Shown here piece by piece: positions 24,282-32,959 of a stretch of 64,000 nucleotides of DNA. The position numbers and the translations under genes were made by a program. The stretch is from the NCBI RefSeq assembly GCF_019774615.1, contig NZ_CP081497.1, positions 2,542,001 through 2,606,000 of the forward strand. The letters run 5' to 3'. The notes beneath the pieces were generated by a model. That model searched no databases and had not been told where the DNA came from. It saw only the letters and a list, made by a program, of their open reading frames with translations. The first letter of the stretch is position 1. Each line of letters opens with the position of its first letter. This DNA comes from Streptomyces sp. BHT-5-2 (GTDB lineage Bacteria; Actinomycetota; Actinomycetes; Streptomycetales; Streptomycetaceae).

Positions 24282-25028
24282 TCACAGCCGGGCTTTGAGC
24301 ACGTCGACCTCACAGCCCGGCGCGGACGGGTCGAAGCCGTGCTCGACCAGCCAGCGAACCGCCAGCAGGCTTCGCAACGACCACCACGCGCGGATCACAT
24401 CGAGGTCAACGTCGGCGCCATAGCCGGCGACGACGTCGCCGAGGTGCTCCTGGTGTCCGAGAGTCAAGATGGCGAGGTCGAAAAGGGCATCACCCCGGCC
24501 CGCCTCGGACCAGTCGATGATGCCCGTGATCTCGTCGCCGTCGACGAAGACGTGGGCGATCTGTAGGTCGCCGTGGGTGAACACCGGAGTCCACGGCCGG
24601 AGCGCGGCCTGGGCGACCTGGCGGTTGCGGGTGACCAGGTCGGCAGGCAGGACGCCGTTCGTCACGAGCCACTCGCACTCGCCGTCGAGATCCGCCGCCA
24701 ACTCGTCGAGGCCCTTGCCCGCCCGGCCGGGCCAGGGCGGCAACGGCGCGTCATGCAACTTCCGGATGACGGCACCCGCCGCTGCCCACGCCGCCGGTGA
24801 GGCGGTCGACGGCTCGCCGAGGCGGCCGAGCGCCGTCCCCGCGACCGCCGCGACCGCCAGCACGGGCGGCCTGCGCCACAGGACCTTCGGGGTCGGGACC
24901 GGCGCCAGGGCCATCGCCTCGACCTCGACGTCGATGCGCGTCTGATCGGCGTCCACCTTCAGGAACACGTCGCCGACGCGCAGGGTCGCGCGCTCGGAAT
25001 GGGCGACGACCACCTCGACCTCATCCAT
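24282..25028 (-). CDS. Aminoglycoside phosphotransferase-family protein
   Basis: A 248-residue kinase-fold protein. The catalytic loop is FTHGDLQIAHVFVD (the usual Asn of HGDxxxxN is His here) and the metal-binding segment is GIIDWSEAGRGDALFD. The nucleotide-binding N-lobe is short. The family includes resistance enzymes and metabolic kinases; nothing indicates which applies. ATG 25028 has only a weak ribosome-binding site. Because of the Asn-to-His change, activity should be tested rather than assumed. Confidence 0.8.
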   Translation of the reverse strand: MDEVEVVVAHSERATLRVGDVFLKVDADQTRIDVEVEAMALAPVPTPKVLWRRPPVLAVAAVAGTALGRLGEPSTASPAAWAAAGAVIRKLHDAPLPPWPGRAGKGLDELAADLDGECEWLVTNGVLPADLVTRNRQVAQAALRPWTPVFTHGDLQIAHVFVDGDEITGIIDWSEAGRGDALFDLAILTLGHQEHLGDVVAGYGADVDLDVIRAWWSLRSLLAVRWLVEHGFDPSAPGCEVDVLKARL

Positions 25029-25481
25029 GGCGACCAGTATCCCGAAATGACCGTCGACGTCACCGGGTTTGTCCAGGAGCGCCGCGATGCTCTGCAGGGC
25101 ACCGGGCCCAGGGAAGGCCCCACCGCTGATCTCGTGGTGGATCTCATCGCGTATCTCGTCGCGCGGGCCGGTCCGGCCGGCTCCGCTCCTCGGACACCGT
25201 TGCCCCATGGATCGCTTCTGTCATCCCAGTACCGCTCCAGGGCGGCAGTGGGTTGGGAGCTCGACGGTGGTTGGCCGTTGGCCATCGGACGAGCCAGGGG
25301 TAACCACCTTGACTGAACCGGCGCCGCCGAGGCGACTCGCAAACCCTTGGTAAACGCTTCCCCAAGTCGGTAAACGTGCTTTGCGTGGCACTGGACGTAA
25401 ATGTTGATCTTGATCTGCGCACATCGGACAGCGGCGCATGTGTCCTCTTCCAACGGACTTGAACAGGAAGGTCATGACTTT
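25029..25481. other. Intergenic region upstream of the secreted peptide gene
   Basis: About 453 bases without a convincing gene. The right part is AT-richer than its surroundings and holds the direct repeats listed separately. The GGAAGG ribosome-binding site of the next gene is at the end. Confidence 0.4.
25349..25376 (+). promoter_or_regulatory. Direct repeat GGTAAACG, 20 bases apart
   Basis: GGTAAACG occurs at 25349 and again at 25369, two helical turns apart on the same face of the DNA. It lies about 105-130 bases before the ATG of the secreted Cys-containing protein. This is a plausible activator site; no family is assigned. Confidence 0.4.
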
Positions 25482-26057
25482 ATGCATATGAAGGCACGTC
25501 AGCGAGCAGGCATAACAATGGCGTTGGCGGCTGGTGCCGCATTCATCGCCGCGACTCCGAACGCCTCCGCTGCGGCGCCCTCAGGGCAGACGCTGGACAG
25601 GGTCCTCGCCGAATCCGGCAAGACCACGACCTTCGCTCGCGACACCGCGTGGACGTTCTCCAAGCTGAAGGGCGACCACCACCTCGCCGCCGACAAGGAC
25701 GGTGGTGTGTCCATCGAGGACGGCGGGGGCGAGAAGCTTCTCACCATGTCGCCCAAGCCCGTCAAGGACGCGGAAGGTCACCTGCACAAGGTGACTTGGA
25801 CCGTGAAGGGCAACACCCTCTACCAACACGTCGACACCCCGAACGCCACCCTCAAGGGGGTCGTAGCCCCCACTGTGACGGCCTACGGTTTCTGGGACTG
25901 GGCCAAGTGCGTCGGCAAGAAGAGCCTCGACACGGCTGAGCTCGGCGGCGTCGCCGGGTGCATCGGAGACCTTGAGACCGGATGCGCTCCCGGTGCCGCC
26001 GTCGGCGGGTTCGGCGGAGCTGTCGCCGGCATGGTCCAGGGCGCCCACAAGTGCTGA
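25482..26057 (+). CDS. Secreted protein with Cys/Gly-rich C terminus, bacteriocin-like
   Basis: A 191-residue protein. After a signal peptide (GITMALAAGAAFIAATPNAS, cleaved near ASA-AAP) comes a ~110-residue hydrophilic region. It is followed by a distinct 55-residue end with four Cys: WAKCVGKK, GGVAGCIGDLETGCAPGAAV, and GMVQGAHKC at the very end. A hydrophilic proregion plus a compact Cys/Gly-rich core is the plan of halocin C8-like bacteriocin precursors. The next gene encodes a small two-helix membrane protein, the usual form of an immunity protein. The start is ATG 25482; ATG 25488 is equally possible. Confidence 0.6.
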   Translation: MHMKARQRAGITMALAAGAAFIAATPNASAAAPSGQTLDRVLAESGKTTTFARDTAWTFSKLKGDHHLAADKDGGVSIEDGGGEKLLTMSPKPVKDAEGHLHKVTWTVKGNTLYQHVDTPNATLKGVVAPTVTAYGFWDWAKCVGKKSLDTAELGGVAGCIGDLETGCAPGAAVGGFGGAVAGMVQGAHKC

Positions 26058-26106
26058 CCCACGCATCGGAAGTCAGGGTGTGGGGATGCTGCAAGGTGGT
26101 GTTGCG

Positions 26107-26355
26107 ATGAAAGAGAAGGAACTGCGCCCGCCGAACGGCCGATTGTTCTTCTCGGGCGCGGTCGCCGTGGCCATCTGCGTGGGCACGGTCATCAAGGCGT
26201 CCTTCTCGGGTTGGGTGTCGACCGTGGCAGGTCTCGCCGGCGCCGTCGTCGTCGCTCTGGCGGCGCGACTGTGGCACCGGCAGGCCGACCTGAGGTACCG
26301 ACGGGCACGTGCTCTCGCGGAAGAGCAGAACGGCTCCGGGGACACCACGCTGTAG
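26107..26355 (+). CDS. Small two-helix membrane protein (candidate immunity protein)
   Basis: An 82-residue protein with two predicted membrane helices (LFFSGAVAVAICVGTVI and VAGLAGAVVVALAARLW) and a charged C-terminal tail (RQADLRYRRARALAEEQ). GGTGGTG precedes ATG 26107. It starts 49 bases after the secreted peptide gene on the same strand. The pairing suggests immunity or export of that peptide; the sequence alone does not prove it. Confidence 0.6.
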   Translation: MKEKELRPPNGRLFFSGAVAVAICVGTVIKASFSGWVSTVAGLAGAVVVALAARLWHRQADLRYRRARALAEEQNGSGDTTL

Positions 26356-26513
26356 GCCCGGCGAGAAGTCGGACAGCATGGCCCCTTCCGGCGGTACTCG
26401 CCGGCACACGGCGGACACGGCCGGAAGGGGCTTCTCGGCCTCTGTCGCCCGGTGTTGGCGACTCCGCGCCCGCGCTCTGGGTGTGCTGTCCTGTCGGTCT
26501 CGGCCGTCAGCGG

Positions 26514-27197
26514 TCACACTCCGATGAAGCTCACCGTTTCCGTCATGTCCGCCCGCCCGGTGCGCAGCCGTGGCACGCCTTCCTTCTCGAATCCCACCGA
26601 GACGCCGCAGAACAGCACGAGCTCGTCATCGGCTCCGACTGTTCGGCTGACGGTCTTGCGGTACATGGTCCACATCACCTGGGGGCAGCTGTGCAACCCT
26701 TCCGCCCTCAGCAACAGCATGACCGTCTGCAAGTACATCCCCGCGTCCCCCCACTGTCCGGGCCCCATCGTCCGGTCGAGATAGCAGAACAGTACGACCG
26801 GGGCCCCGAACGCCTCCGAATTCAAAGTAGCTATCTTCTTGGGCCGGTTGGGGTCGTCGCGCTCGATCCCCAGCGCTTCGTAGCGCTGAGCTGCCGCGGC
26901 GGAGAAACGGTCCAGATACGGCGAGGTCAGTTCGTCCGGGTACATCGGATACTGCCGCTCGTCACCAGGGTCTCCCGCCAGTGCCCTGGCCGTCGCGCGC
27001 CTCTTCAGTTCGGCCAAGGGTTCGCCGGTCACGACATACGTGTGCCACGGCTGGAGGTTCCCACTGGACGGAGCCCGCGTCGCCGCGGTCAGTACTCGTT
27101 CGAGTACCTCCTTGGGCACCGGCTCATCGCTGAACGCCCGCACGGCCCGGCGACTGTCCACGGCCTCATACACATCCACGTGTTCGCTCCCCCTCAT
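26514..27197 (-). CDS. Nitroreductase family protein
   Basis: A 227-residue flavoenzyme. RRAVRAFSDEPVPKEVLERV and TRAPSSGNLQPWHTYVVTG are the FMN-phosphate-binding start, and WGDAGMYLQTVMLLLRAEGL is the dimer-interface helix. The C-terminal FCGVSVGFEKE is the family's usual end. It uses NAD(P)H to reduce nitro compounds or quinones. ATG 27197 has GGAGGGG 11 bases upstream; GTG 27179 with GGGGGAG also fits. It stands alone between the peptide genes and the amidohydrolase. Confidence 0.88.
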   Translation of the reverse strand: MRGSEHVDVYEAVDSRRAVRAFSDEPVPKEVLERVLTAATRAPSSGNLQPWHTYVVTGEPLAELKRRATARALAGDPGDERQYPMYPDELTSPYLDRFSAAAAQRYEALGIERDDPNRPKKIATLNSEAFGAPVVLFCYLDRTMGPGQWGDAGMYLQTVMLLLRAEGLHSCPQVMWTMYRKTVSRTVGADDELVLFCGVSVGFEKEGVPRLRTGRADMTETVSFIGV

Positions 27198-27337
27198 TCA
27201 ACCGGGCCCCTCCACCGTATTCAGCGGCCGGCACCGAGCATCGCCGGGGCCTGGACGGCGTCCCGACGCACAGTCAGTCGTCATACGACACGTGGCGATT
27301 CCATATGGTCCGCTGGGTGGTTGTTGGAGGTGGCGTT

Positions 27338-28558
27338 CTACTTGCTGGTTTCGGCGAGGAACGCCTCGGCGACGGCGCAGTGGAGGGCGGTGCCGACGGC
27401 GAGCGCGTCTTCGTCGTACGTCACGTGGTTGGAGTGGTTGTCCGGTGCCGTCTCGGGTGCGCGGTCCGGTGGGCATGCGCCGAGGAAGGCCATCGCGCCG
27501 GGGACGCGTTGCAGGATGTAGGAGAAGTCCTCGCCTCCCATGGTCGGGTGCGGCAGTTCGTGGAGGTGAGCGGGGCCCACGACGCCGGATGCCGCGGCGC
27601 GTACCGTAGCGGTGAAGTCGGGGTCGTTGTGGAGTGCCGGGTAGCCGTCGGTGAGCTCTACGTCCGCGGTGGCTCCGTGGGCGGCGGCCACGCCGTGGGC
27701 CACGCGGGCGATGCCGTCACGCACGGCTTGTCGGCCCGGCTCGGAGAGCGTGCGGTAGGTGCCGGTCAGCTCGGCGGTCTCCGGGATGATGTTGACCGCA
27801 CGCCCCGCCGTGATGCTGGTGACGGTGACGACGGCGGGCTCGAAGACGCCGATGGTCCGGGTCACCATCGTCTGCAGGGCTTGGACGATCTCGCAGGCGA
27901 CCGGTACGGGGTCGAGCACCTTGTGGGGCGCTGCCGCGTGCCCGGCGCGCCCCCGCACGGTGATGCGTAGCGTGTCCGCGGCCGCGAACTGCGGTCCCGG
28001 CCGGAGGTGCACCGTGCCCGCCGCATGACGCGCGGTGATGTGCAGGGCGAAGGCACCGTCCACCGGTGAGCCGTCGACGTGGTCGAGGAGCCCCTCGTCG
28101 ATCATCAGCGCGGCGCCGCCGCCGAGTTCCTCGCCTGGCTGGAACATGAACACCACGCGCCCCGCCAGCCGGTCACGTCGGGCCGTGAGCAGCCGGGCCG
28201 CGCCGATGAGCATGGCCGTATGCGTGTCGTGGCCGCAGGCGTGCATGACTCCGGCCGTCCGGGAGGCGAACGGGAGCCCGGTGGCCTCCTGTTGGGGCAG
28301 CGCGTCCATGTCCGCGCGCAGCAGGAGCGTGCGCCCGGGGGAGGCGCCTTCCAGCACCGCCACGACGGAGCTGAGCCGCTCGCCGACGGACACCGTGAGG
28401 CCGAGGTCGGCGAGTGCCCGCAGGATCGTCGCCTGTGTGCGCGGCAGGTGGATGCCCACTTCCGGGGCGCGGTGGATCTCGTGTCGTACGGCCAGGATGC
28501 CGGGAAGCAGGGCTCGGGCCTCCGACAGCAGGGGAGAGGGGCGAAGGTCCTCGGTCAT
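27338..28558 (-). CDS. M20 family amidohydrolase/carboxypeptidase
   Basis: A 406-residue metal-dependent hydrolase. Metal and catalytic motifs: LLLRADMDALP, MHACGHDTHTAM, FMFQPGEELGGGA, a dimerisation domain with VRGRAGHAAAPH, and a late PTMGGEDFSY. This is the hippurate hydrolase/N-acyl-amino-acid amidohydrolase branch, which removes acyl groups from amino acids or dipeptides. ATG 28558 overlaps the stop of the ATP-grasp gene by 4 bases. The two would thus be made together, one forming and one cleaving an amide. Confidence 0.9.
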   Translation of the reverse strand: MTEDLRPSPLLSEARALLPGILAVRHEIHRAPEVGIHLPRTQATILRALADLGLTVSVGERLSSVVAVLEGASPGRTLLLRADMDALPQQEATGLPFASRTAGVMHACGHDTHTAMLIGAARLLTARRDRLAGRVVFMFQPGEELGGGAALMIDEGLLDHVDGSPVDGAFALHITARHAAGTVHLRPGPQFAAADTLRITVRGRAGHAAAPHKVLDPVPVACEIVQALQTMVTRTIGVFEPAVVTVTSITAGRAVNIIPETAELTGTYRTLSEPGRQAVRDGIARVAHGVAAAHGATADVELTDGYPALHNDPDFTATVRAAASGVVGPAHLHELPHPTMGGEDFSYILQRVPGAMAFLGACPPDRAPETAPDNHSNHVTYDEDALAVGTALHCAVAEAFLAETSK

Positions 28559-29532
28559 CGGCCGGTCACCGCCTTGAGCAGGGCGCGGATGGTCTGCGGG
28601 GTCCGGTCGGGCAGTGCGAGGTCGAGGCGTTCGTCCAGGCCGCCGGGGTTGACCATGTTGAATTCGAATACGTAAGGATAGGCGAGGTCGATGCCGGCGA
28701 ACCGGATGCCGTGGCGGAGAAGTTGCTCGCCGATGTCCAGACACAGCCGATGCTCGTCGGCGGTCAGTTCGGTGTCGGTGCACTGGGCGCGGTGGGCGGT
28801 GTTTCCTCGGTGCTCGCCGGGGGCCAGCCGGTGGAGTTGCTGGGCCACCGGTCGGCCGGCCGCGAGCAGTACCCGCTTCTCCTCAGGGTGCGGCACATAC
28901 TCCTGGAGGACGCAGTACCGGTTGCGGAGGCCCATCAGACCCCCCTTGGTGAGGAGGTCGGTGATCGCGGCGTTGCCGGTCATGGACTGGAGCAGGACCC
29001 GGTTGTTGCTCGAACCGGGCTCCAGGAGATAGACGTCCGCGCCGGCGTCGCCGGCAGGTGGCTTGATGAGCCAGGTGGTGTCGGGTGCGGTCTGGTATTC
29101 GTCCCACAGTTCCGTGAAGGAGTTGGACACCAGTGTGCGCGGAAGGTGCCGGGGTGGGACGACCGCCGGGAGGGCGGTCTTGGTGTTGAGCATCAGGATG
29201 CCGGTGACGTCGTTCACGAACGGCACCTGCTGGTTGAGGCACCACAGGAGCTGCCAGGCAGCTTCCTCGACCGACGGATGGGGGTAGTTGAGCACCCACA
29301 CCGCGTCGATGTCCGCGAAGTCGCGCTGTTCCAGCTTGCCGGGAAGGGGGGCGAACGCCTCCACGGTTCCGTCGGGCCTCCCGAGCGGGCAACGGATCTC
29401 GGTACCCAGCGACGACAGGCCGTTCACCGTGCCGATCCACACCTCATGCCCCTCGGAGACCAGGGTGTTGGCGTACAGGGCGTGGCAACTGTCCAGTTCC
29501 GCGGTGGTGCCGATGAGCAGCGCAATGCGCAC
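28555..29532 (-). CDS. ATP-grasp ligase, glutathione-synthetase-like
   Basis: A 325-residue protein from GTG 29532 (GGAGGG 7 bases upstream; the frame is open to 29553). The layout is that of GshB-type ATP-grasp enzymes: an N-terminal Rossmann-like part (RIALLIGTTAELDSCHALY), a nucleotide-binding region (TWLIKPPAGDAGADVYLL), VLQEYVPHPEEKRVLL, and the metal site GIDLAYPYVFEFNMVNPGGL (Glu and Asn ligands). It probably joins a carboxylate to an amine through an acyl-phosphate. The substrate is unknown. Coupling to the M20 enzyme suggests a small peptide or amino-acid conjugate pathway. Confidence 0.83.
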   Translation of the reverse strand: MRIALLIGTTAELDSCHALYANTLVSEGHEVWIGTVNGLSSLGTEIRCPLGRPDGTVEAFAPLPGKLEQRDFADIDAVWVLNYPHPSVEEAAWQLLWCLNQQVPFVNDVTGILMLNTKTALPAVVPPRHLPRTLVSNSFTELWDEYQTAPDTTWLIKPPAGDAGADVYLLEPGSSNNRVLLQSMTGNAAITDLLTKGGLMGLRNRYCVLQEYVPHPEEKRVLLAAGRPVAQQLHRLAPGEHRGNTAHRAQCTDTELTADEHRLCLDIGEQLLRHGIRFAGIDLAYPYVFEFNMVNPGGLDERLDLALPDRTPQTIRALLKAVTGR

Positions 29533-29997
29533 TGGCGATCCCTCCTCAGCCATCCGTATGCTGCGATGCTCCTCCTTGCGAAGGGGATACGGTGCGGATA
29601 CCGGGATCGGGGCTCGTCAGCATCGGCCAGACGTCCGGAAACGCTCCCTTGCCCGACGTCTCACCCCGGCTGGGCCCGGTGAAACTCCTGCACCGGCCAC
29701 TTCGGTGCCTTGCCCGCCCGGCGACCGGTACTTCCGGCCGGAGTTCTCGTACAACGGGCGGTAGAGCCGACGAATCAGCAGGCCGACCGTCGACGTCGCG
29801 GTAGCAGTGGAGGGCGGCCGACCGGCTCTGGCCGTCATCGGTATGTCCGCAGGAACGAGGTCGAGCGGAATTCCTGGCGCTCAAGGGCTTCCGGGCCGTT
29901 GCCACGAGGTATGCGAAGTGGGGGGTATGTCTTCCACGGCACGGTGACCCTCGCCGCGATCCGTCTGTGGCTCCGTTGACGTTCTGCCGGGGTGGGA
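29533..29997. other. Intergenic region
   Basis: About 465 bases with no gene-like reading frame, no strong hairpin and no repeat that I can see. It should contain the promoter for the ATP-grasp/M20 operon at its left end. Confidence 0.4.
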
Positions 29998-30855
29998 TCA
30001 CGCCCCTGTGAGCGTGGTGAGACGAGCGAGTTCCCAGGGGTCGTGCGCGCTGAAGACGGTGACCTGTTCTGCGTGGTCGCGGCGGAGGGCGTGTAGCCGA
30101 TCGCGGGTGGCGACGCTGGCCGCGATGTCGGTCCGGGCTCCGTCTTGGATCGGGGCGAAGACGGGGTGGGGCAGCGGCGGGGTCTGCTCGATCTCGCCGT
30201 GATACATGTACGCGTCGCCCGCGTGCAGGAGCCACCCCTCGGCATCGTCGCGCACGGCGACGCCCGAGTGGCCCGCCGAGTGGCCCGGCAGCGGCACCAG
30301 CAGCAGTTCGCAGGCAAGTCCCTGCGGACGCGCCACTCCTGAAAAGCCGTACCACTGTTCGCCGTCGTCCGCGACGGCGGGCGTCAGCAGCGGGCCGTGC
30401 GCCCGGTGCGCCGGCATGAAGCGGTCGAGGCTGTGCCGGTGGTGCGGGTCCGCGGGGTCGGTGACGGCCGAGTACTCGGCCGGGTGCACGTGCACCCGTG
30501 CGCGGGGGAAGTCCGGCAGCCCTCCGGTGTGGTCGCGGTGCAGGTGGGTGAGCACGATGTGCCGCACGTCCTGCGGTGCGTAGCCGAGGCGGATGATCTG
30601 CCGCAGCGCGCTCTCCTCGGGATACCGTGCGGGCTGGGCGTAGGCCACCCAGTCCGCGCCCAGTGTCCCTTCGGGGTCGTGCCGGTCAGCAGTGCCAAGG
30701 CCGGTGTCGACCAGAACCAGCCCGTCCGAGTCCGTCTCGATGAGCAGGCAGTGGCACACGGTGGCCAGTTGATCGGTCGCGGTACCTGTGCGGCGTTCCT
30801 CGCCGAGCAGGGGAATCGTACGGAGAGAACCGCAGTTCAGGTGATGGATACGCAT
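29998..30855 (-). CDS. MBL-fold metallo-hydrolase
   Basis: A 285-residue zinc hydrolase. The HxHxDH motif is in LTHLHRDHTGG. Further ligands are in LPGHSAGHSGV and the Asp of LLHAGDAYMY. The start (MRIHHLNCGSLRT, LLIETDSDGLVLVDTGLG) is like AHL-lactonase-related enzymes. The substrate cannot be told from sequence. It is divergent from an HxlR-type regulator with 57 bases between the two starts, so that regulator is the probable control. Confidence 0.88.
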   Translation of the reverse strand: MRIHHLNCGSLRTIPLLGEERRTGTATDQLATVCHCLLIETDSDGLVLVDTGLGTADRHDPEGTLGADWVAYAQPARYPEESALRQIIRLGYAPQDVRHIVLTHLHRDHTGGLPDFPRARVHVHPAEYSAVTDPADPHHRHSLDRFMPAHRAHGPLLTPAVADDGEQWYGFSGVARPQGLACELLLVPLPGHSAGHSGVAVRDDAEGWLLHAGDAYMYHGEIEQTPPLPHPVFAPIQDGARTDIAASVATRDRLHALRRDHAEQVTVFSAHDPWELARLTTLTGA

Positions 30856-30912
30856 GAGGACCCCCGAGGGAAGCGGGCGGGCTGTTCACACGAGACGTTA
30901 GGAAGGGCCGTC

Positions 30913-31344
30913 GTGACTCACCAAACCGTTGGACACACAGGGCCGGTTGACCGCGGCCCGCTGGCGGACTGTCCTGACAGCGACCTTGTTCCGCCAGGCC
31001 ACCAGCCGCGCTGCCCCGTGGACATCACCCTCGCCACACTGGCCGGCCGATGGACGCCCCTGGTGCTCCGCGAATTCCTGCGCCGCGGCCAGGCCACGTA
31101 CTCGGAACTGTCCGCCGCCCTGCCCGCCCTCTCGGACAAGGTCCTCTCCGACCGGCTGGCCCAGTTGACCAGCGCGGGCGTGATCGAGCGCCACCGCACC
31201 CCCGGTTGGCCTCCACGAGTCCGCTACACACTCACGGCGCAGGGCCGAGCGCTGGAGCCGGTGGTGCGCAGTATGTGGGAATGGGGCACCGCGCGACGGC
31301 AGGACACCCGCGGCCAATCGCCAGACCCGTCAGACGGGCTCTAG
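30913..31344 (+). CDS. HxlR-family transcriptional regulator
   Basis: A 143-residue winged-helix protein from GTG 30913, with GGAAGG before it. The family start is clear: a Cys (CPVDITLATLAGRWTPLVLR), then EFLRRGQATYSELSAALPAL with SDKVLSDRLAQLTSAGVIER as recognition helix, and a wing (RVRYTLTAQGRAL). HxlR proteins often sense aldehydes, quinones or redox state, sometimes through the N-terminal Cys. It faces the MBL hydrolase and probably regulates it and itself. Confidence 0.88.
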   Translation: MTHQTVGHTGPVDRGPLADCPDSDLVPPGHQPRCPVDITLATLAGRWTPLVLREFLRRGQATYSELSAALPALSDKVLSDRLAQLTSAGVIERHRTPGWPPRVRYTLTAQGRALEPVVRSMWEWGTARRQDTRGQSPDPSDGL

Positions 31345-31560
31345 TCCAGATCCTTGCGGACGGCGGCCGGGATGGCCTGGGTGTCGGCGCCGACAGCCCG
31401 GGCGACCGAGGCGAAGTCCCGTGCCAGCGCGGCGAGCTGACGCACGGTCGGCAGGCGTTCGCCCTCGGTCAGTCGGCCGGTGACGATCAGGGCGGCGAGC
31501 TGGGCGCGGATCTGTTCGTACGGCGGCACAGGGCTGGTGGTGTCGACGTGAACGGCGGGG
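31341..31560 (-). pseudogene. GntR-family regulator with internal deletion and lost start
   Basis: The frame encodes the family's N terminus (TTSPVPPYEQIRAQLAALIV, TGRLTEGERLPTVRQLAA). It then jumps directly to what is normally the C-terminal helix (LARDFASVARAVGADTQAIP). The recognition helix and wing that should follow LPTVRQLA are missing. Recombination between the similar LAAD and LAAL segments would explain this in-frame loss. The likely original start (GTG before HVD) reads GTT, and a run of eight C lies just upstream. A short product from GTG 31529 is possible, but it could not bind DNA normally. Confidence 0.6.
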
Positions 31561-31757
31561 CCGATCGCCGTTGGGCTGCCCGGGGGGGGCCACCACGGTA
31601 TGGGTATTACGGATGGTGCCGGCCTCCGGTGTGGGTTCGCGGTGCGTGGTGGATTCCGAGCGGTCGGCCGGTCCGTTCCTGAGAACCCCTCACTTCGTGT
31701 GCCCGCGAACCCAGCCGTACAGGGTGCGCTAACCGAGCGCCGCTCTCGTCCGCAGGC

Positions 31758-32786
31758 TCACGCGCTCTCACTGCCTCGACGTGCGCCCCACTCGGCGAGG
31801 AGCCGCTGCTCCTGCTCCGGTTCGAGGCCCAGCAGCGTCGTTCCCTGCTTGTACGGCCCGGCGGCCGGTCCCCGGTCCTGGAGCCACTGCCAGGTGTCGC
31901 GGAGGGTCTCGGCAAGGGGACGGCACCGCAGGCCCGCGGCGAGGGCCTTGTCCGAGGAGGCCAGCCAGGTGCCCGCCATGCCGGGCTGGTCGACGGCCCA
32001 CAGTGGGAGCCCCGTCCAGACGGCGACTTCCTTGTCCAGGAGGAAGGTTTCGTCCACCCAGACCACCTCGGCGTCGGAGCCGGTCACCTCGGCGCAGCCT
32101 GCCAGCAGGTCGCCGAACGAGGTGGCACCGACGGGCCCGGTGACCAGGAAGCGGCCGGTGGCCTGGACCTCCAGCTGGTCGAGCCCGAACGCGGCGATGT
32201 CGCGGGCGTCGATGACCTGGACCGACTGGTCCGCGCGGCCCGGCGCCAGCACCTGTCCGCCGCGGGCCATTCGTTCGAGCCACCACAGGAGCCGGCCGGT
32301 GCTCTCGTGCGGGCCCACGATCACACCCGGGTTGAGGATCAGGGCGTCACCGGCGAAGGACTCCTCGACGGCCCGCTCGCAGCCTGCCTTGAGGGCGTTG
32401 TACGTCACGTCGTCGGGTGCGGCGTCCGAAGCACACGCGTGCCGGGGTGATGTCTCGCTCACGATCTCGGCGGGCCAGCCTTCGTAGGCGTGGAAGGACG
32501 AGACGAACAGATACGCACCGGCATGCCCGGAGAGCGCCCGGGCCGACTCGCCGACCACACGCGGGTGCATCCCGCTGGTGTCGACGACGGCGTCCCATGT
32601 GTGGTCCTCGGCCAGCCGCCGCAGATCGTCCGCGACCTCGCGATCGCCGCGCACCACCTCAACACCCTCCGGGTCCGTACCGGACCGGCCACGGTTGAAG
32701 ACCGTCACTTCGTGTCCGCGGCGCTGAGCTTCCGTGACGAAAGCACGCCCCAAGAAAACCGAACCGCCCAGAATCAATATGCGCAT
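31758..32786 (-). CDS. NAD-dependent epimerase/dehydratase family protein (extended SDR)
   Basis: A 342-residue protein. The Rossmann start is MRILILGGSVFLGRAFVTEA (GGxxxxG) with an NRGRS after strand two. The active-site Tyr/Lys pair is in DVTYNALKAGCERA, and the substrate-binding region is ILNPGVIVGPHESTGRLLWW. It is related to nucleotide-sugar epimerases and to isoflavone-reductase-like oxidoreductases; the substrate is unknown. It lies 173 bases beyond the type II thioesterase on the same strand and may or may not belong to the cluster. Confidence 0.83.
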   Translation of the reverse strand: MRILILGGSVFLGRAFVTEAQRRGHEVTVFNRGRSGTDPEGVEVVRGDREVADDLRRLAEDHTWDAVVDTSGMHPRVVGESARALSGHAGAYLFVSSFHAYEGWPAEIVSETSPRHACASDAAPDDVTYNALKAGCERAVEESFAGDALILNPGVIVGPHESTGRLLWWLERMARGGQVLAPGRADQSVQVIDARDIAAFGLDQLEVQATGRFLVTGPVGATSFGDLLAGCAEVTGSDAEVVWVDETFLLDKEVAVWTGLPLWAVDQPGMAGTWLASSDKALAAGLRCRPLAETLRDTWQWLQDRGPAAGPYKQGTTLLGLEPEQEQRLLAEWGARRGSESA

Positions 32787-32959
32787 GCGCTGATGATCTG
32801 CCATTTGCGGTCGCGCTTGCAGATCGTTCGCGGTCGGCGGAAGTTCGGATTCAGGTGCGTGGCCGTGCGCACGGAACGGACCGGGACGGACCGGGCCTGG
32901 CGGGGTTTCGGGCCGATGCCGTCGCGCTGTACCGGTCCAGCCCGGGGCACTGGAGGTGG

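Noticed and set aside
30397..30912. Extension of the HxlR regulator upstream to 30397
   Set aside because: This part is the antisense shadow of the MBL hydrolase; GTG 30913 has a ribosome-binding site and gives the normal family length.
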